A DNA stretch of 64,000 bases, taken from the NCBI RefSeq assembly GCF_022846655.1, contig NZ_AP025667.1, positions 4,005,001-4,069,000 on the forward strand. Reading direction: 5' to 3'. A program made the position numbers and the translations under genes. The notes beneath the pieces are model-generated. The model saw only the letters and a program-made list of their open reading frames with translations. It was not told where the DNA came from and did no database searches. Shown here in pieces: positions 53,645-62,708 of the stretch. How positions within the stretch are numbered: position 1 is the first letter of the stretch; each line of letters opens with the position of its first letter. The stretch comes from Streptomyces seoulensis. Lineage in GTDB: Bacteria; Actinomycetota; Actinomycetes; Streptomycetales; Streptomycetaceae.

Positions 53645-55810
53645 TCAGCCCGGGATCAGGTCGCGCAGATTTCCGAGGGTGACGACCCGTGAATCCGGGT
53701 GCAGTCCCTCGGGACGTTCGAGGCCGATGTACGTCACGGGCTCGTCCGGGATCCACTCGCCGTCCCACAGGTCCACGGGCGTGGTGTCGCCGGACATCAG
53801 GTCGATCAGGTACCTCACCGTCAACTGCTCCCGTTCCACGACGGCACGTACCACCGTCGACACGGATACCTGGTTCTCCTCGACCCGGTTGGCCTCCGGG
53901 AGGCCCCTCAGATACAGGTGCAGCCACTTCGCACGCCACCGGCCGTCCTCCCCGCGCCGGAACACCAGCGGCAGTGCCACCCGGCCCACCCCGCGCAGCT
54001 CGGACTTCATCCGCACCGTGCGCGGCTCGAACGGCCGGCCCTTCTGCTCGCCGTCGCGCAGCATGAAGCCGAAGAACGACTCCTCGACCTCCTCGAAGCC
54101 TTCGCCGGCATAGATGGCGACCTGCGGAACGATGAATGTGCCGCGCACCCGGTCCAGGGACAGGCTGATGAACTCCGAGGCCCCGTCCGGTGCCTCGGTG
54201 ATGTCGCCCGAATGCTCGCCCCCGACGGCCTTGAGGGACGTGTAGGAGAGCCAGGAGTCGGTGCTGTAGTCGGCGTGGAGCAGCAGCGCCGACAGGTCGT
54301 AGTCGGTCCGCTCCTCGGTCTCCTTCCAGTACACGAAGAAACGGAGCTGCTCGCCGTCGACCGCGGAGGTCGATCCTCGCGGCAGTACGCCGAGCCCGGC
54401 CGCGGTCGCCCGGCCACTGAGCGGAAGCGCCACGTCGAGGACGTCAGGGTCGAGGAGCAGCCGGCCCGGCGCCGGGAGCCGGCTTCGTATCTCGGCGTCC
54501 AGGGCGGCGATCAGGCGATCCCGGTCGGCAGCCGGAACCGGCGGCCGGAGGTCGGAGGTCACCCATGCCCGGCCGCGGCGGTTGACGAAGACCCGGGGCC
54601 CGTCACTCTCACGTGCCCGGTTCTGGAGATGCTCGCGCACCGAGAGCAGGACCCGCCCGGAGACGTCGGGAGCGACCTGCACGGCCGCGGCCACCACCGC
54701 GTCCCGCTGCTCCTGGTCGGCGGCGATGCGCAGCAGGTGGTCGACGGCGCGGAACAGCTTGCCGGGAGCGGCCTTCAGCAGCTTCAGCGCACCCGGAACG
54801 TCGAGCGCGTCGAGCAGCTTCTCGATCCGGCTGTCGAGGGACCGTGCCTCCTTCTCGCCCCGCGCGACCGCGAACACGTCGGCGGCGTGCGGCCAGCGCG
54901 GGTACTCGTGCGGGTGGAGGCGCTCGCCGAGCCGCTTGAAGGGCTCCCGGTGCGCGTGCACATCGGCGAGCTTCGCGGGGTTCGCCGCGACGACGGCGTC
55001 GAGCCCCGCGAGCAGCCCCCGGCGTAGCGGCCGCGACAGCGCCCGGAACCGGGTCGGCTCCTGCAGCGTCACGTCGCCGCCCGACAGCCCGCAGGCCAGA
55101 CGCAGCACATCGGTGACGGTGTCGAGGAGGAGGTCCGTCCCCGCGCCGAGCCGGGCCTCGTTGATGACCGCCCGGTTCTCCCGGACCGGGATCGCCTCGG
55201 GCTGGGGACCTTGCGCGCACCGCTCGGCGAGAGCCTTGAGGTCGCGCAGGTCGTCCTCGCCCAGCGGGGTCGTGCTGCCGGCCAGGGCCAGGTAGAGGTC
55301 GACGAGTTCGTCGTCCAGGTCCCGGCCGAGATGCAGGACGGTGACCCGGTCGCCCGCCGAGGCGATCAGCTCGTCCTGCGCCGCGAGCATGTCCTCGTAG
55401 GTGTGCTGGTACCGGCCGTACGTGGGGAGGCTGAGCAGGTCCAGCACCCCGCGCCGGGTCGGCACTTTCTCGCGCGGCTTCTCGTCGCCGAGCGCCTTCG
55501 CCACGCACCGCATCCAGAACTTTTCGGTGTCCGGCACGTTCGCCGGGAAGTCGATGAAGTACGCGTTGTGCCGGACATGGTCACCGACCATCTCGCTCAC
55601 GGTGCGCAGCGTCCGCTGGGCGGTGTGCACGACCGCGGCCTCGGACAGCCCCGACAGCCGTTCCAGCAGCTCCGCGGAGAGCTTGAAGCCCACGGAGGTC
55701 AACGCCGCGTCGAACTGCCGGGCGGCGACAGCCCCTTGCCCGGTGGAGCCCTTGGGGGACGGAAGGCGGTGGGTGTGCCGGATGACCAGCGATTCGAAAC
55801 TGTGCGCCAT
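53645..55810 (-). CDS. Large protein with TerD-like C-terminal domain
   Basis: A 721-residue cytosolic protein from ATG 55810. The C-terminal third (about 540-700) carries TerD/tellurite-resistance-like strands: LRFFVYWKETEERTDYDLSA, LLLHADYSTDSWLSYTSLKA, HSGDITEAPDGASEFISLSL and FFGFMLRDGEQKGRPFEPRT. The long N-terminal part (about 100-520) is helical and may be the larger MXAN_6230/SCO0854-type family. Calcium-binding acidic pairs (DYDLS, DYS) are visible. Proteins of this kind act in stress or differentiation; the exact role is unknown. It is monocistronic. Confidence 0.6.
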   Translation of the reverse strand: MAHSFESLVIRHTHRLPSPKGSTGQGAVAARQFDAALTSVGFKLSAELLERLSGLSEAAVVHTAQRTLRTVSEMVGDHVRHNAYFIDFPANVPDTEKFWMRCVAKALGDEKPREKVPTRRGVLDLLSLPTYGRYQHTYEDMLAAQDELIASAGDRVTVLHLGRDLDDELVDLYLALAGSTTPLGEDDLRDLKALAERCAQGPQPEAIPVRENRAVINEARLGAGTDLLLDTVTDVLRLACGLSGGDVTLQEPTRFRALSRPLRRGLLAGLDAVVAANPAKLADVHAHREPFKRLGERLHPHEYPRWPHAADVFAVARGEKEARSLDSRIEKLLDALDVPGALKLLKAAPGKLFRAVDHLLRIAADQEQRDAVVAAAVQVAPDVSGRVLLSVREHLQNRARESDGPRVFVNRRGRAWVTSDLRPPVPAADRDRLIAALDAEIRSRLPAPGRLLLDPDVLDVALPLSGRATAAGLGVLPRGSTSAVDGEQLRFFVYWKETEERTDYDLSALLLHADYSTDSWLSYTSLKAVGGEHSGDITEAPDGASEFISLSLDRVRGTFIVPQVAIYAGEGFEEVEESFFGFMLRDGEQKGRPFEPRTVRMKSELRGVGRVALPLVFRRGEDGRWRAKWLHLYLRGLPEANRVEENQVSVSTVVRAVVEREQLTVRYLIDLMSGDTTPVDLWDGEWIPDEPVTYIGLERPEGLHPDSRVVTLGNLRDLIPG

Positions 55811-55953
55811 TCGGGGATGATCGCAGAGGTGCACGAGCCGGTGCACCGGAGTTTCGACCTCGCGCGTCGGCTGACCTGATCGCCGAGGATGGGAATGACC
55901 GAAGGCCGGTTCGGATGTCTCCGAAACCGGCCCTGATCTACGACTCTCACGAG

Positions 55954-56027
<74 letters not shown>

Positions 56028-56120
56028 ATGCGATCCCGGCGGAGTGTTCCGCGTGATCACGCAGGTCAACCCTACCGCACCCGCACTGGTGCCCGTACCG
56101 AGGCCGGAAAGGGCGCGGTG

Positions 56121-56636
56121 CTATTTGATGAGTGCGTTGGCGATCACCACGGCGAAGCCGAGCAGGGCGTCCGCCACGCCGGTGAGGATCGCGGCCGGCC
56201 AGCGGCGGGAGGCCCCGCGGGCGGTGATCAGGCCGAGGGCGAAGAGGATGGCGATGTTGACGTAGAGCGCCGGGTACTCGACCTCCCCCGGCGGCCACCA
56301 CCCCCAGCCCGCGCCGGCCAGCAGAAGCACCGTCGGCAGTACGGCCGCCACGAGCGGCCACTCGTCGCGCAGGGCGCGCAGCACCTCCCCGCGGCGCCGG
56401 GGGCCGCGCTCGGCGATGTGGTGGGCGTAGCCGTGGGCGAGGGCGGAGGCGAAGGCGGTGACCAGCACCCACAGGGCGTCGTAGCGGCGGCTGGCCGCCG
56501 AGCCGTGGCCGTGCTGGGTCAGCGCGGCGACCAGGGAGCTGGCCAGCACGGCGCCGTACACCCCGCCGAACAGGACGGACTCACGGGTGTCGCGCCGCCG
56601 GGGCGCGCCGGTCTCCGCCGTCGAGTCAGCAGCCAT
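56121..56636 (-). CDS. Integral membrane protein, hypothetical
   Basis: A 171-residue protein from ATG 56636 behind GGGAGG. Four membrane segments are predicted: SVLFGGVYGAVLASSLVAAL, ALWVLVTAFASALAHGYAHH, WPLVAAVLPTVLLLAGAGWG and ALYVNIAILFALGLITARG, with a fifth hydrophobic C-terminus. His residues in AHGYAHHIAERG lie at a helix end. I do not recognise the family. It is divergent from the first Gfo/Idh/MocA gene and next to tRNA-Pro. Confidence 0.7.
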   Translation of the reverse strand: MAADSTAETGAPRRRDTRESVLFGGVYGAVLASSLVAALTQHGHGSAASRRYDALWVLVTAFASALAHGYAHHIAERGPRRRGEVLRALRDEWPLVAAVLPTVLLLAGAGWGWWPPGEVEYPALYVNIAILFALGLITARGASRRWPAAILTGVADALLGFAVVIANALIK

Positions 56637-56706
56637 GCCTCCCACGATCACCCGGACCCCGGGCCCCCGCACCCTGGTGACCACCGGCCGGGGGCGCGCA
56701 CCAGGG

Positions 56707-56733
56707 TTGACACCCGGTATTTGTCCGCACAAA
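56707..56733 (+). promoter_or_regulatory. -35 box and TTTGT/ACAAA operator
   Basis: TTGACA (56707-56712) precedes TTTGT-CCGC-ACAAA (56720-56733), a dyad with 5-bp arms, upstream of the first Gfo/Idh/MocA gene. A related TTTGTCCAGACA occurs at 62649-62660 upstream of the sugar ABC operon, suggesting one regulator for both. Confidence 0.5.
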
Positions 56734-56777
56734 GGTGGGCCGCGGCAGATGTGGATCTGGTCCGGAGAAGGGCTGTC

Positions 56778-57938
56778 ATGGTGGATGCGCTGGGTGTCGC
56801 CGTCGTCGGTTTCGGCTGGATGGGCCGGGTGCACACCCAGGCGTACGCCCGCCTTCCGCACCACTACGCCCACCTCCCCCTGCGCCCCGAACTGGTGGCG
56901 GTCGCCGAGGACGTGCCGGGGCGTGCCGAGGAGGCGGCCGAACGGTACGGGTTCGCCACCGCCACCCGCGACTGGCGCGAGGTGGCCGCCGATCCGCGCG
57001 TGCGCGCCGTCAGCATCACCGCGCCGAACTTCCTGCACCGCGAGATCGGCGTGGCCATGGCGCGGGCGGGCAAGCACATCTGGATCGAGAAGCCGGTCGG
57101 GCTGAGCGGCGAGGACGCCCGCGCGGTCGCGGACGCGGTGGCCGAGGCGGGCGTCCAGGGGGCGGTCGGCTTCAACTACCGCAACGCGCCCGCCGTCGAG
57201 ACCGCCCGCGATCTGATCGCCTCCGGCGGGATCGGCCGGGTCACGCACGCCCGCGTCCGGCTGTTCAGTGACTACGCGGCGCACCCGGACGGTGCCCTGA
57301 CCTGGCGGTACGAGCGGGACCGGGGCGGCAGCGGGGTGCTGGGCGACCTGGCCTCGCACGGCGCCGACCTCGCGTACTTCCTGCTCGGGGACATCGCGTC
57401 GCTGGCCGCCGACACGGCGGTGTTCGTGCCCGAGCGGTCCCGGCCCACCGGCGCCACCGCCGGGCACACCCTCGCGGCGGGCGGCGAGCGCGGCCCGGTC
57501 GAGAACGAGGACTACGTGAGCTGCCTGCTGCGTTTCGCCTCCGGCGCCCGTGGCGTGCTGGAGGCGTGCCGGGTCTCGGTCGGCGAGCAGAACAACTACG
57601 GCTTCGAGGTGCACGGCACCGAGGGCGCGGTCTTCTGGGACTTCCGCCGGATGAACGAACTCCGCGTCGGCCGGGGCGGCACCTACCAGGACCAGCCGGT
57701 GAGCACGGTGTACGTCGGTCCGGGCGACGGCGAGTTCGCCGCGTTCCAGCCCGGCGCGGCCAACGCGATGGGCTACGACGACCTGAAGGTCATCGAGGCG
57801 TACCGGTTCCTCCGCTCGGTCGCGGAGGGCAAGCCGTACGGCGCCACGCTCGCGGACGCGGTACGCGCTGCCGCCGTACTGGACGCGATGGCGGTGTCGG
57901 CGCGGGACCGGGGGTGGGTCGACCTGCCGGTGAGGTGA
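56778..57938 (+). CDS. Gfo/Idh/MocA family oxidoreductase
   Basis: A 386-residue NAD(P)-dependent dehydrogenase. VAVVGFGWMGRVHTQAYARL is the Rossmann start, AGKHIWIEKPVGLSGEDARA contains the catalytic Lys, and the C-terminal fold has GDLASHGADLAYFLLGDI and GFEVHGTEGAVFWDF. The ATG at 56778 follows AAGGG. It is followed 45 nt later by an inositol-dehydrogenase-like paralogue; with the convergent sugar ABC importer it suggests oxidation of inositol or a related sugar. Confidence 0.87.
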   Translation: MVDALGVAVVGFGWMGRVHTQAYARLPHHYAHLPLRPELVAVAEDVPGRAEEAAERYGFATATRDWREVAADPRVRAVSITAPNFLHREIGVAMARAGKHIWIEKPVGLSGEDARAVADAVAEAGVQGAVGFNYRNAPAVETARDLIASGGIGRVTHARVRLFSDYAAHPDGALTWRYERDRGGSGVLGDLASHGADLAYFLLGDIASLAADTAVFVPERSRPTGATAGHTLAAGGERGPVENEDYVSCLLRFASGARGVLEACRVSVGEQNNYGFEVHGTEGAVFWDFRRMNELRVGRGGTYQDQPVSTVYVGPGDGEFAAFQPGAANAMGYDDLKVIEAYRFLRSVAEGKPYGATLADAVRAAAVLDAMAVSARDRGWVDLPVR

Positions 57939-57983
57939 GGCGAGGGGCCACTGTCACAGCACACGCGAGGAGCACTCGAACAC

Positions 57984-58988
57984 ATGCGTATCGGAATTCT
58001 CGGCCTCGGCCGCATCGGCGCCTTCCACGCCGAGACCCTGTCCGCGCTGGACGCCGTCACCTCCCTCGTCGTCGCCGACCCGGTCGCGAACGCGGCCAAG
58101 GCGGCCGCCGAGCGGTACGGGGCCCAGGTCGCGGACTCGCCGGAGGCGCTGCTCGCGGCCGGGGTGGACGGTCTGGTGATCGCGGCCGCCACCGACGCGC
58201 ACCCGGCGCTGATCCGGGCCGGTGTCGCGGCCGGCGTGCCGGTGTTCTGCGAGAAGCCGGTGGCCCGCACGATCGCGGAGGGCGTGGCGGTCCTGGACGC
58301 CGTGCGGGACAGCGGGGTGCCGGTCCAGATCGGCTTCAACCGCCGCTTCGACGCGGGCTTCATGGCGGCGCGGGCCGCCGTACGCTCCGGCGAGCTGGGC
58401 AAGCTGCACACCGTGCGCTCCACCACGCTGGACCCCGCGCCGCCGCCCGCCGCGTACGTCGCCGCGTCCGGCGGCATCTTCCGCGACTGCTCCGTGCACG
58501 ACTTCGACATCATCCGCTGGGTGACCGGCCGCGAGGTGACCGAGGTGTACGCGGTCGGCGGCAACCGGGGTGCCGCGTACATCGCGGAGGCGGGCGACGC
58601 CGACACCACGGGGGCGATCCTCACCCTGGACGACGGCACGATCGCGGTGGTGTCCAACTCCCGCCACAACGCGCGGGGTCACGACGTACGCATGGAGCTG
58701 CTCGGCTTCGAGGACTCGCTCGCGGTCGGCCTGGACGACAGGCTGCCGCTCCGCTCGGCCGAGCCCGGGGTCACCTTCCCCTCGGGCACACCGCACGACT
58801 TCTTCATGGACCGCTTCGCCGACGCCTACCGCGCCGAACTCACCGCGTTCACCGAGGTGGTGGCCGGAGTGCGGCCCTCCCCCTGCACGGTCGCGGAGGC
58901 CCTGGAGGCGGGCTGGATCGCGGAGGCGTGCACCCGCTCCCTGCGCGAGCACCGCCCGGTGACGCCGGCGGAGGTCCGCACCGGCTGA
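57984..58988 (+). CDS. Gfo/Idh/MocA oxidoreductase, myo-inositol 2-dehydrogenase-like
   Basis: A 334-residue enzyme with the length and motifs of inositol dehydrogenases: IGILGLGRIGAFHAETLSAL, VPVFCEKPVARTIAEG with the catalytic Lys, QIGFNRRFDAGF and CSVHDFDIIRWVTG with Asp and His. It would oxidise inositol to 2-inosose. Compared with the upstream paralogue it lacks 50 residues of loops. ATG 57984 follows GAGGAG. The name is not used as a symbol because scyllo-inositol or other sugars are possible substrates. Confidence 0.85.
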   Translation: MRIGILGLGRIGAFHAETLSALDAVTSLVVADPVANAAKAAAERYGAQVADSPEALLAAGVDGLVIAAATDAHPALIRAGVAAGVPVFCEKPVARTIAEGVAVLDAVRDSGVPVQIGFNRRFDAGFMAARAAVRSGELGKLHTVRSTTLDPAPPPAAYVAASGGIFRDCSVHDFDIIRWVTGREVTEVYAVGGNRGAAYIAEAGDADTTGAILTLDDGTIAVVSNSRHNARGHDVRMELLGFEDSLAVGLDDRLPLRSAEPGVTFPSGTPHDFFMDRFADAYRAELTAFTEVVAGVRPSPCTVAEALEAGWIAEACTRSLREHRPVTPAEVRTG

Positions 58989-59043
58989 GCACGCCCGCGC
59001 CCACAGGACGCACGGAGTGGGCCACCGGCCGGCGACGGTGGCC

Positions 59044-59589
59044 TCAGCGGTCGACGGCCGGCACCATGTCCAGGCCCGTCTCCCGCATGATCCGCGTCAC
59101 CGTGTCCGCCAGGGCGCTGCTCGCGTCGATGACGGTCTCGATCCCGCCGGGCAGCAGGTCCCGCTCCCGGTACCAGTCGCGCAGGTGGTCGTCGGTGACG
59201 TGGGTCAGGTAGGCCGCGTCACCCTTCGTCGCGTGCCGGCGGAGTGTCTCCGCCAGCGGGACGTCCAGGTAGTAGCAGCGGGAGACGCCGCGGTGTTCAC
59301 GCACGAGGTCGGTGAGCATCGCGGCGTACCGGTCGGCGTACAGGATGCCCTCGACGACCGTGTGGAACCCGGCGTCCAGCGCGTAGCGGGCCGTCATGCC
59401 GATCAGGCCGATGTTGGCCGCGCCGGGCCGGTCGCGTTCGCGCAGCACGTCGCGCCGCAGGTTGTCCTGACCCACGACGGCCAGGTTGCGGCCGAACCGT
59501 TCGCGCAGTCCGGCCGCGGCCGAGGACTTCCCCGAGGCGCTGTTGCCCCGCAGGACGATCAGCCGGGTCTCTCTGGTTCCCACCGTCAC
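59044..59589 (-). CDS. P-loop ATPase/kinase
   Basis: A 181-residue protein with LIVLRGNSASGKSSAAAGLR (Walker A) at residues 10-29 and AAA/zeta-kinase-like helices. CYYLDVPLAETLRRHATKG near 105-122 resembles the LID and substrate-phosphorylating region of small kinases. The GTG at 59589 is a provisional start. It lies alone between the second dehydrogenase (convergent) and the ABC genes. It could phosphorylate a small metabolite, but the substrate is unknown. Confidence 0.75.
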   Translation of the reverse strand: MTVGTRETRLIVLRGNSASGKSSAAAGLRERFGRNLAVVGQDNLRRDVLRERDRPGAANIGLIGMTARYALDAGFHTVVEGILYADRYAAMLTDLVREHRGVSRCYYLDVPLAETLRRHATKGDAAYLTHVTDDHLRDWYRERDLLPGGIETVIDASSALADTVTRIMRETGLDMVPAVDR

Positions 59590-59627
59590 GACGGGCAGGA
59601 TACCGAGACCGCCGTCACCTGGTGCGG

Positions 59628-60467
59628 TCAGTCGGACGTCAGGTCCCGCTCCTCCGGCAGCACTGCCACATCCACCCCTCGCACCTGCGCCAACTCGTGC
59701 TTGAGCGCGGCGAGTTCCGCACCGCCCGACATGTGGTTCGTCAGGTCCTCCAGCGTGATGTCCCCCCGCGCCGCGCTGAGTTCGAGGGTGCCGAGGCGGA
59801 GGACGGTGAAGTGGTCGCCGACCATGAAGGCGTGGTGGGGGTTGTGGGTGATGAAGATGACGCCGAGGCCCCGGTCGCGGGCGGCGGCGATGTACTTGAG
59901 GACCACCCCGGACTGCTTGACGCCGAGCGCGGCGGTCGGCTCGTCCAGGATCAGCACGCGGGCGCCGAAGTGGACGGCCCGGGCGATGGCCACGCACTGG
60001 CGCTGGCCGCCGGAGAGGGTGCCGATGGGCTGTTCGAGGTCGTCCAGGACGATGCCCATGTCACGGAGTTCGCGGTCGGCGATCTCCTTCATCCGGGCGA
60101 TGTCCAGGCGACGCAACGGCCAGGGCCCCTTGGTGAGTTCGGAACCCAGGAAGAAGTTCCGCCAGACCGGCATGAGGGGGATGGTGGCGAGGTCCTGGTA
60201 GACGGCGGCGATGCCCTCGGCGAGGGCGTCGCGCGGACTGTCGAAGCGCACCGGCTCGGCGTCCACGAGGAACTCGCCCTCGGTGTGCCGGTGCAGGCCC
60301 GAGATGATTTTGATCAGGGTGGACTTGCCCGCGCCGTTGTCACCCAGGACGCAGGTGACCCGGCCGGCGTGGACGGTCAGGTCGACGCCGTGCAGGGCGC
60401 GTACGTTGCCGTACGACTTGCCCGCGTCGCGCAACTCCACCAGCGGGGCGGTGTCTTGGACGGTCAT
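59628..60467 (-). CDS. Sugar ABC transporter ATP-binding protein
   Basis: A 279-residue single-domain ATPase. Walker A LGDNGAGKST, signature LSGGQRQCVAIARA and Walker B VLILDEPTAALGVKQS are present. The usual sugar-type ATPase has two domains, so this short form probably dimerises. ATG 60467 has a strong GGAGGTGA 5 nt upstream, overlapping the end of the permease gene. It is the third gene of the operon with permease and binding protein. Confidence 0.9.
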   Translation of the reverse strand: MTVQDTAPLVELRDAGKSYGNVRALHGVDLTVHAGRVTCVLGDNGAGKSTLIKIISGLHRHTEGEFLVDAEPVRFDSPRDALAEGIAAVYQDLATIPLMPVWRNFFLGSELTKGPWPLRRLDIARMKEIADRELRDMGIVLDDLEQPIGTLSGGQRQCVAIARAVHFGARVLILDEPTAALGVKQSGVVLKYIAAARDRGLGVIFITHNPHHAFMVGDHFTVLRLGTLELSAARGDITLEDLTNHMSGGAELAALKHELAQVRGVDVAVLPEERDLTSD

Positions 60468-60472
60468 CGCAT

Positions 60473-61549
60473 TCACCTCCGGGTCGCCGTGCGCTGGACC
60501 CACAGATTGATCAGGACGGCGCCGAGCAGCATCACGCCGAGGAACGCCTTGAACCAGTCGGGGTTCCAGCCCGCGAAGACGATGCCCTGGTTGACCATGC
60601 CGAACATGAAGGCGCCGAACACCGGCCCGATCGCGGAGCCCGAGCCACCGGTGAGCAGGCAACCGCCGATCACCGCGGCCGCGATGTAGATCAGCTCCTG
60701 CCCTACGCCCTCGCCGGACTGCACGGTGTTGAACGAGAACAGGTTGTGCATGCCGACGAACCACGCGCCGAAGCTCACCAGCATGAACAGCGTGATCTTG
60801 GTGAAGTCCACCCGGACACCGACCGCGCGGGCGCTCTCCTTGCTGCCGCCGACCGCGAAGATCCAGTTGCCGTACCTGGTGCGCAGCAGCACCCAGGTGG
60901 CGAGCGCGGCGAAGACGAGCCAGTAGAAGACGGTGATCTTCACCTGGACGCCCCCGATGTCGACCGAGGAGGCGAAGACCGCCTTGGCCTGGCCGAAGCC
61001 GTCCATGTCGCTGATGTCGTCGGTGGCGACGTTGTCGGTGACCAGCTTGGTCACCGCGAGGTTGACGCCCTGGAGGATCAGGAAGGTGCCGAGGGTGACC
61101 AGGAAGCTGGGCAGCCCGGTGCGCACCACCATCCAGCCGTTGAAGGCGCCGATGGCCAGCGACAGCACGAGGGAGACGAGGACGCCGGTCCAGACGTTCA
61201 CCGTCAACTGGTAGCTGAGCATGCTCGCGGTGAGCGCCGAGGTGATGACGGCGACGCCGGAGGACAGGTCGAACTCCCCGCCGATCATCAGCAGGGCGAC
61301 CGGCAGCGCCATGAGGCCGATGGTGGAGCACTGGTAGAGGACGGTGGCCATCGAGCCGCCCTGGCGCAGCGAGGGTGCCGCGATCAGGAAGAAGACGAAG
61401 ACCGCCACCGCGCCCAGGAAGACGCCCACTTCGGGCCGGGCCAGCAGCCGCAGCGCCACCGGGCGCCGGGGGTCGCGTCCGGCGCCCGGAGCGGGGCCGG
61501 GAACCGGCGGCGGGGAGGCCGCCGGTTCGGTCTGCTGGGCGGTGCTCAT
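60473..61549 (-). CDS. Sugar ABC transporter permease (RbsC/FrcC-like)
   Basis: A 358-residue membrane protein with a polar N-terminal tail (to about 30) and ten hydrophobic segments. GGEFDLSSGVAVITSALTAS, GLPSFLVTLGTFLILQGVNL and GGCLLTGGSGSAIGPVFGAF are typical of carbohydrate uptake (CUT2) permeases. Its ATG at 61549 overlaps the TGA of the binding protein gene by 1 nt (TGATG), so translation is coupled. Confidence 0.92.
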   Translation of the reverse strand: MSTAQQTEPAASPPPVPGPAPGAGRDPRRPVALRLLARPEVGVFLGAVAVFVFFLIAAPSLRQGGSMATVLYQCSTIGLMALPVALLMIGGEFDLSSGVAVITSALTASMLSYQLTVNVWTGVLVSLVLSLAIGAFNGWMVVRTGLPSFLVTLGTFLILQGVNLAVTKLVTDNVATDDISDMDGFGQAKAVFASSVDIGGVQVKITVFYWLVFAALATWVLLRTRYGNWIFAVGGSKESARAVGVRVDFTKITLFMLVSFGAWFVGMHNLFSFNTVQSGEGVGQELIYIAAAVIGGCLLTGGSGSAIGPVFGAFMFGMVNQGIVFAGWNPDWFKAFLGVMLLGAVLINLWVQRTATRR

Positions 61550-62562
61550 CAGCGGGTGCCCTTCGCCGCGAACTCGGCGACCCGGTCGACGTTGGCCTTG
61601 TCCACGAAGGCCGGACCGGTGAGGACCGGCTGCTCACCGCCACCGCTGTAGTTGCCGTTGTTCTTGTACAGCCACAGCGAGTCGACCGCCAAGTAGCCCT
61701 GGAGGTAGGGCTGCTGGTCGACCGCGAACTCGATGGTGCCCTTCTTGACGGCGCCGGTGAGGTCCTTGTTGAGGTCGAAGGTGGCGACCTGGGTCTTGCT
61801 CCCCGCGTCGGCGACGGCCTGCACGGCGGTCAGCGCGAAGGGGGCGCCGAGGGTGACGACGTGGTCGAGGGAGCCGTCCTGCTTCAGCTTGGCGGTGATG
61901 GTGGACTTCACGGACGGCATGTCGGTGCCGTTGACGTACAGCGTGTCGGTCTTGCCGGAGAAGGTCTTCTTCACTCCGTCGCAGCGCTGGGTGAGGCCGA
62001 CGTTGCCCTGCTCGTGGATCACACAGACGATCTTCTTCGCGCCGACCTCGTTCAGCTTCTTGCCGAGCGCCTCGCCCGCGACGGTCTCGTCCTGCCCGAA
62101 GAACTGGAGCAGCCCGAGCTTCTTCCAGTCGCTGAGCCCGGAGTTGATGCCGACCACGGGTATCTTCGCCGCGCCGGCCTTGGCGATGACGTCCTTCATC
62201 GCGCCGGGCTTGGCCAGGGTGACCGCGATGCCGTCCACCTTCTGGTCGACGGCGTTCTGCACCAGGTTGGCCTGGGTGCCCGCGTTGGGGTCGGCGGAGT
62301 AGACGAGCTTGATGTTGTCCTTGGCGGCCGCGGCCTCGGCGCCCTTGCGGACGATGTCCCAGAAGGTGTCGCCGGGCGACTGGTGGGTGACCAGCGCGAC
62401 CGTCATCCGGGGGGTGTCGGCCTTGCCCGCAGGCGCCCCCGAGCCTCCCTCCGTCGCCTTCTTCCCGCCGGAACCGCTGGAGCAGCCGGCGAGGGTGAGG
62501 GCTGCCGCGGCGGCCACCGCCACGACGGGGGCAAGTGCGCGCGAGCGAGAAGAGCGGTCCAT
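61549..62562 (-). CDS. Sugar ABC transporter substrate-binding lipoprotein
   Basis: A 337-residue lipoprotein. The signal peptide ends in the lipobox LTLAGC (Cys27), and the mature part has MTVALVTHQSPGDTFWDIVR, VDGIAVTLAKPGAMKDVIAK, VVGINSGLSDWKKLG and AFALTAVQAV-like strands of the periplasmic binding protein type I fold used for ribose, fructose and inositol. It is the first gene of the operon. The promoter has TTGACA (62645-62640) next to the candidate operator at 62649-62660. Confidence 0.92.
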   Translation of the reverse strand: MDRSSRSRALAPVVAVAAAAALTLAGCSSGSGGKKATEGGSGAPAGKADTPRMTVALVTHQSPGDTFWDIVRKGAEAAAAKDNIKLVYSADPNAGTQANLVQNAVDQKVDGIAVTLAKPGAMKDVIAKAGAAKIPVVGINSGLSDWKKLGLLQFFGQDETVAGEALGKKLNEVGAKKIVCVIHEQGNVGLTQRCDGVKKTFSGKTDTLYVNGTDMPSVKSTITAKLKQDGSLDHVVTLGAPFALTAVQAVADAGSKTQVATFDLNKDLTGAVKKGTIEFAVDQQPYLQGYLAVDSLWLYKNNGNYSGGGEQPVLTGPAFVDKANVDRVAEFAAKGTR

Positions 62563-62616
62563 CGTTCCTGCACCTCACTGTGCTGGGGAGGGTGAGCGCT
62601 GATGTGCTGGGACGGG

Positions 62617-62660
62617 ATACAAGTCCCTGCGCCGTTCGCTGTCAATGCTTTGTCCAGACA
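62617..62660 (-). promoter_or_regulatory. Promoter and operator of the sugar ABC operon
   Basis: On the minus strand TTGACA (62645-62640) lies 17 nt from TTGTAT (62622-62617). Immediately upstream TTTGTCCAGACA (62649-62660) contains TGTC-CA-GACA and shares TTTGTCC and ACA with the site at 56720-56733. Confidence 0.5.
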
Positions 62661-62708
62661 TGCCGCCGGGGGCAGGTCAGGATGCGAGCACAAAGGGGTA
62701 TTTCGCGG

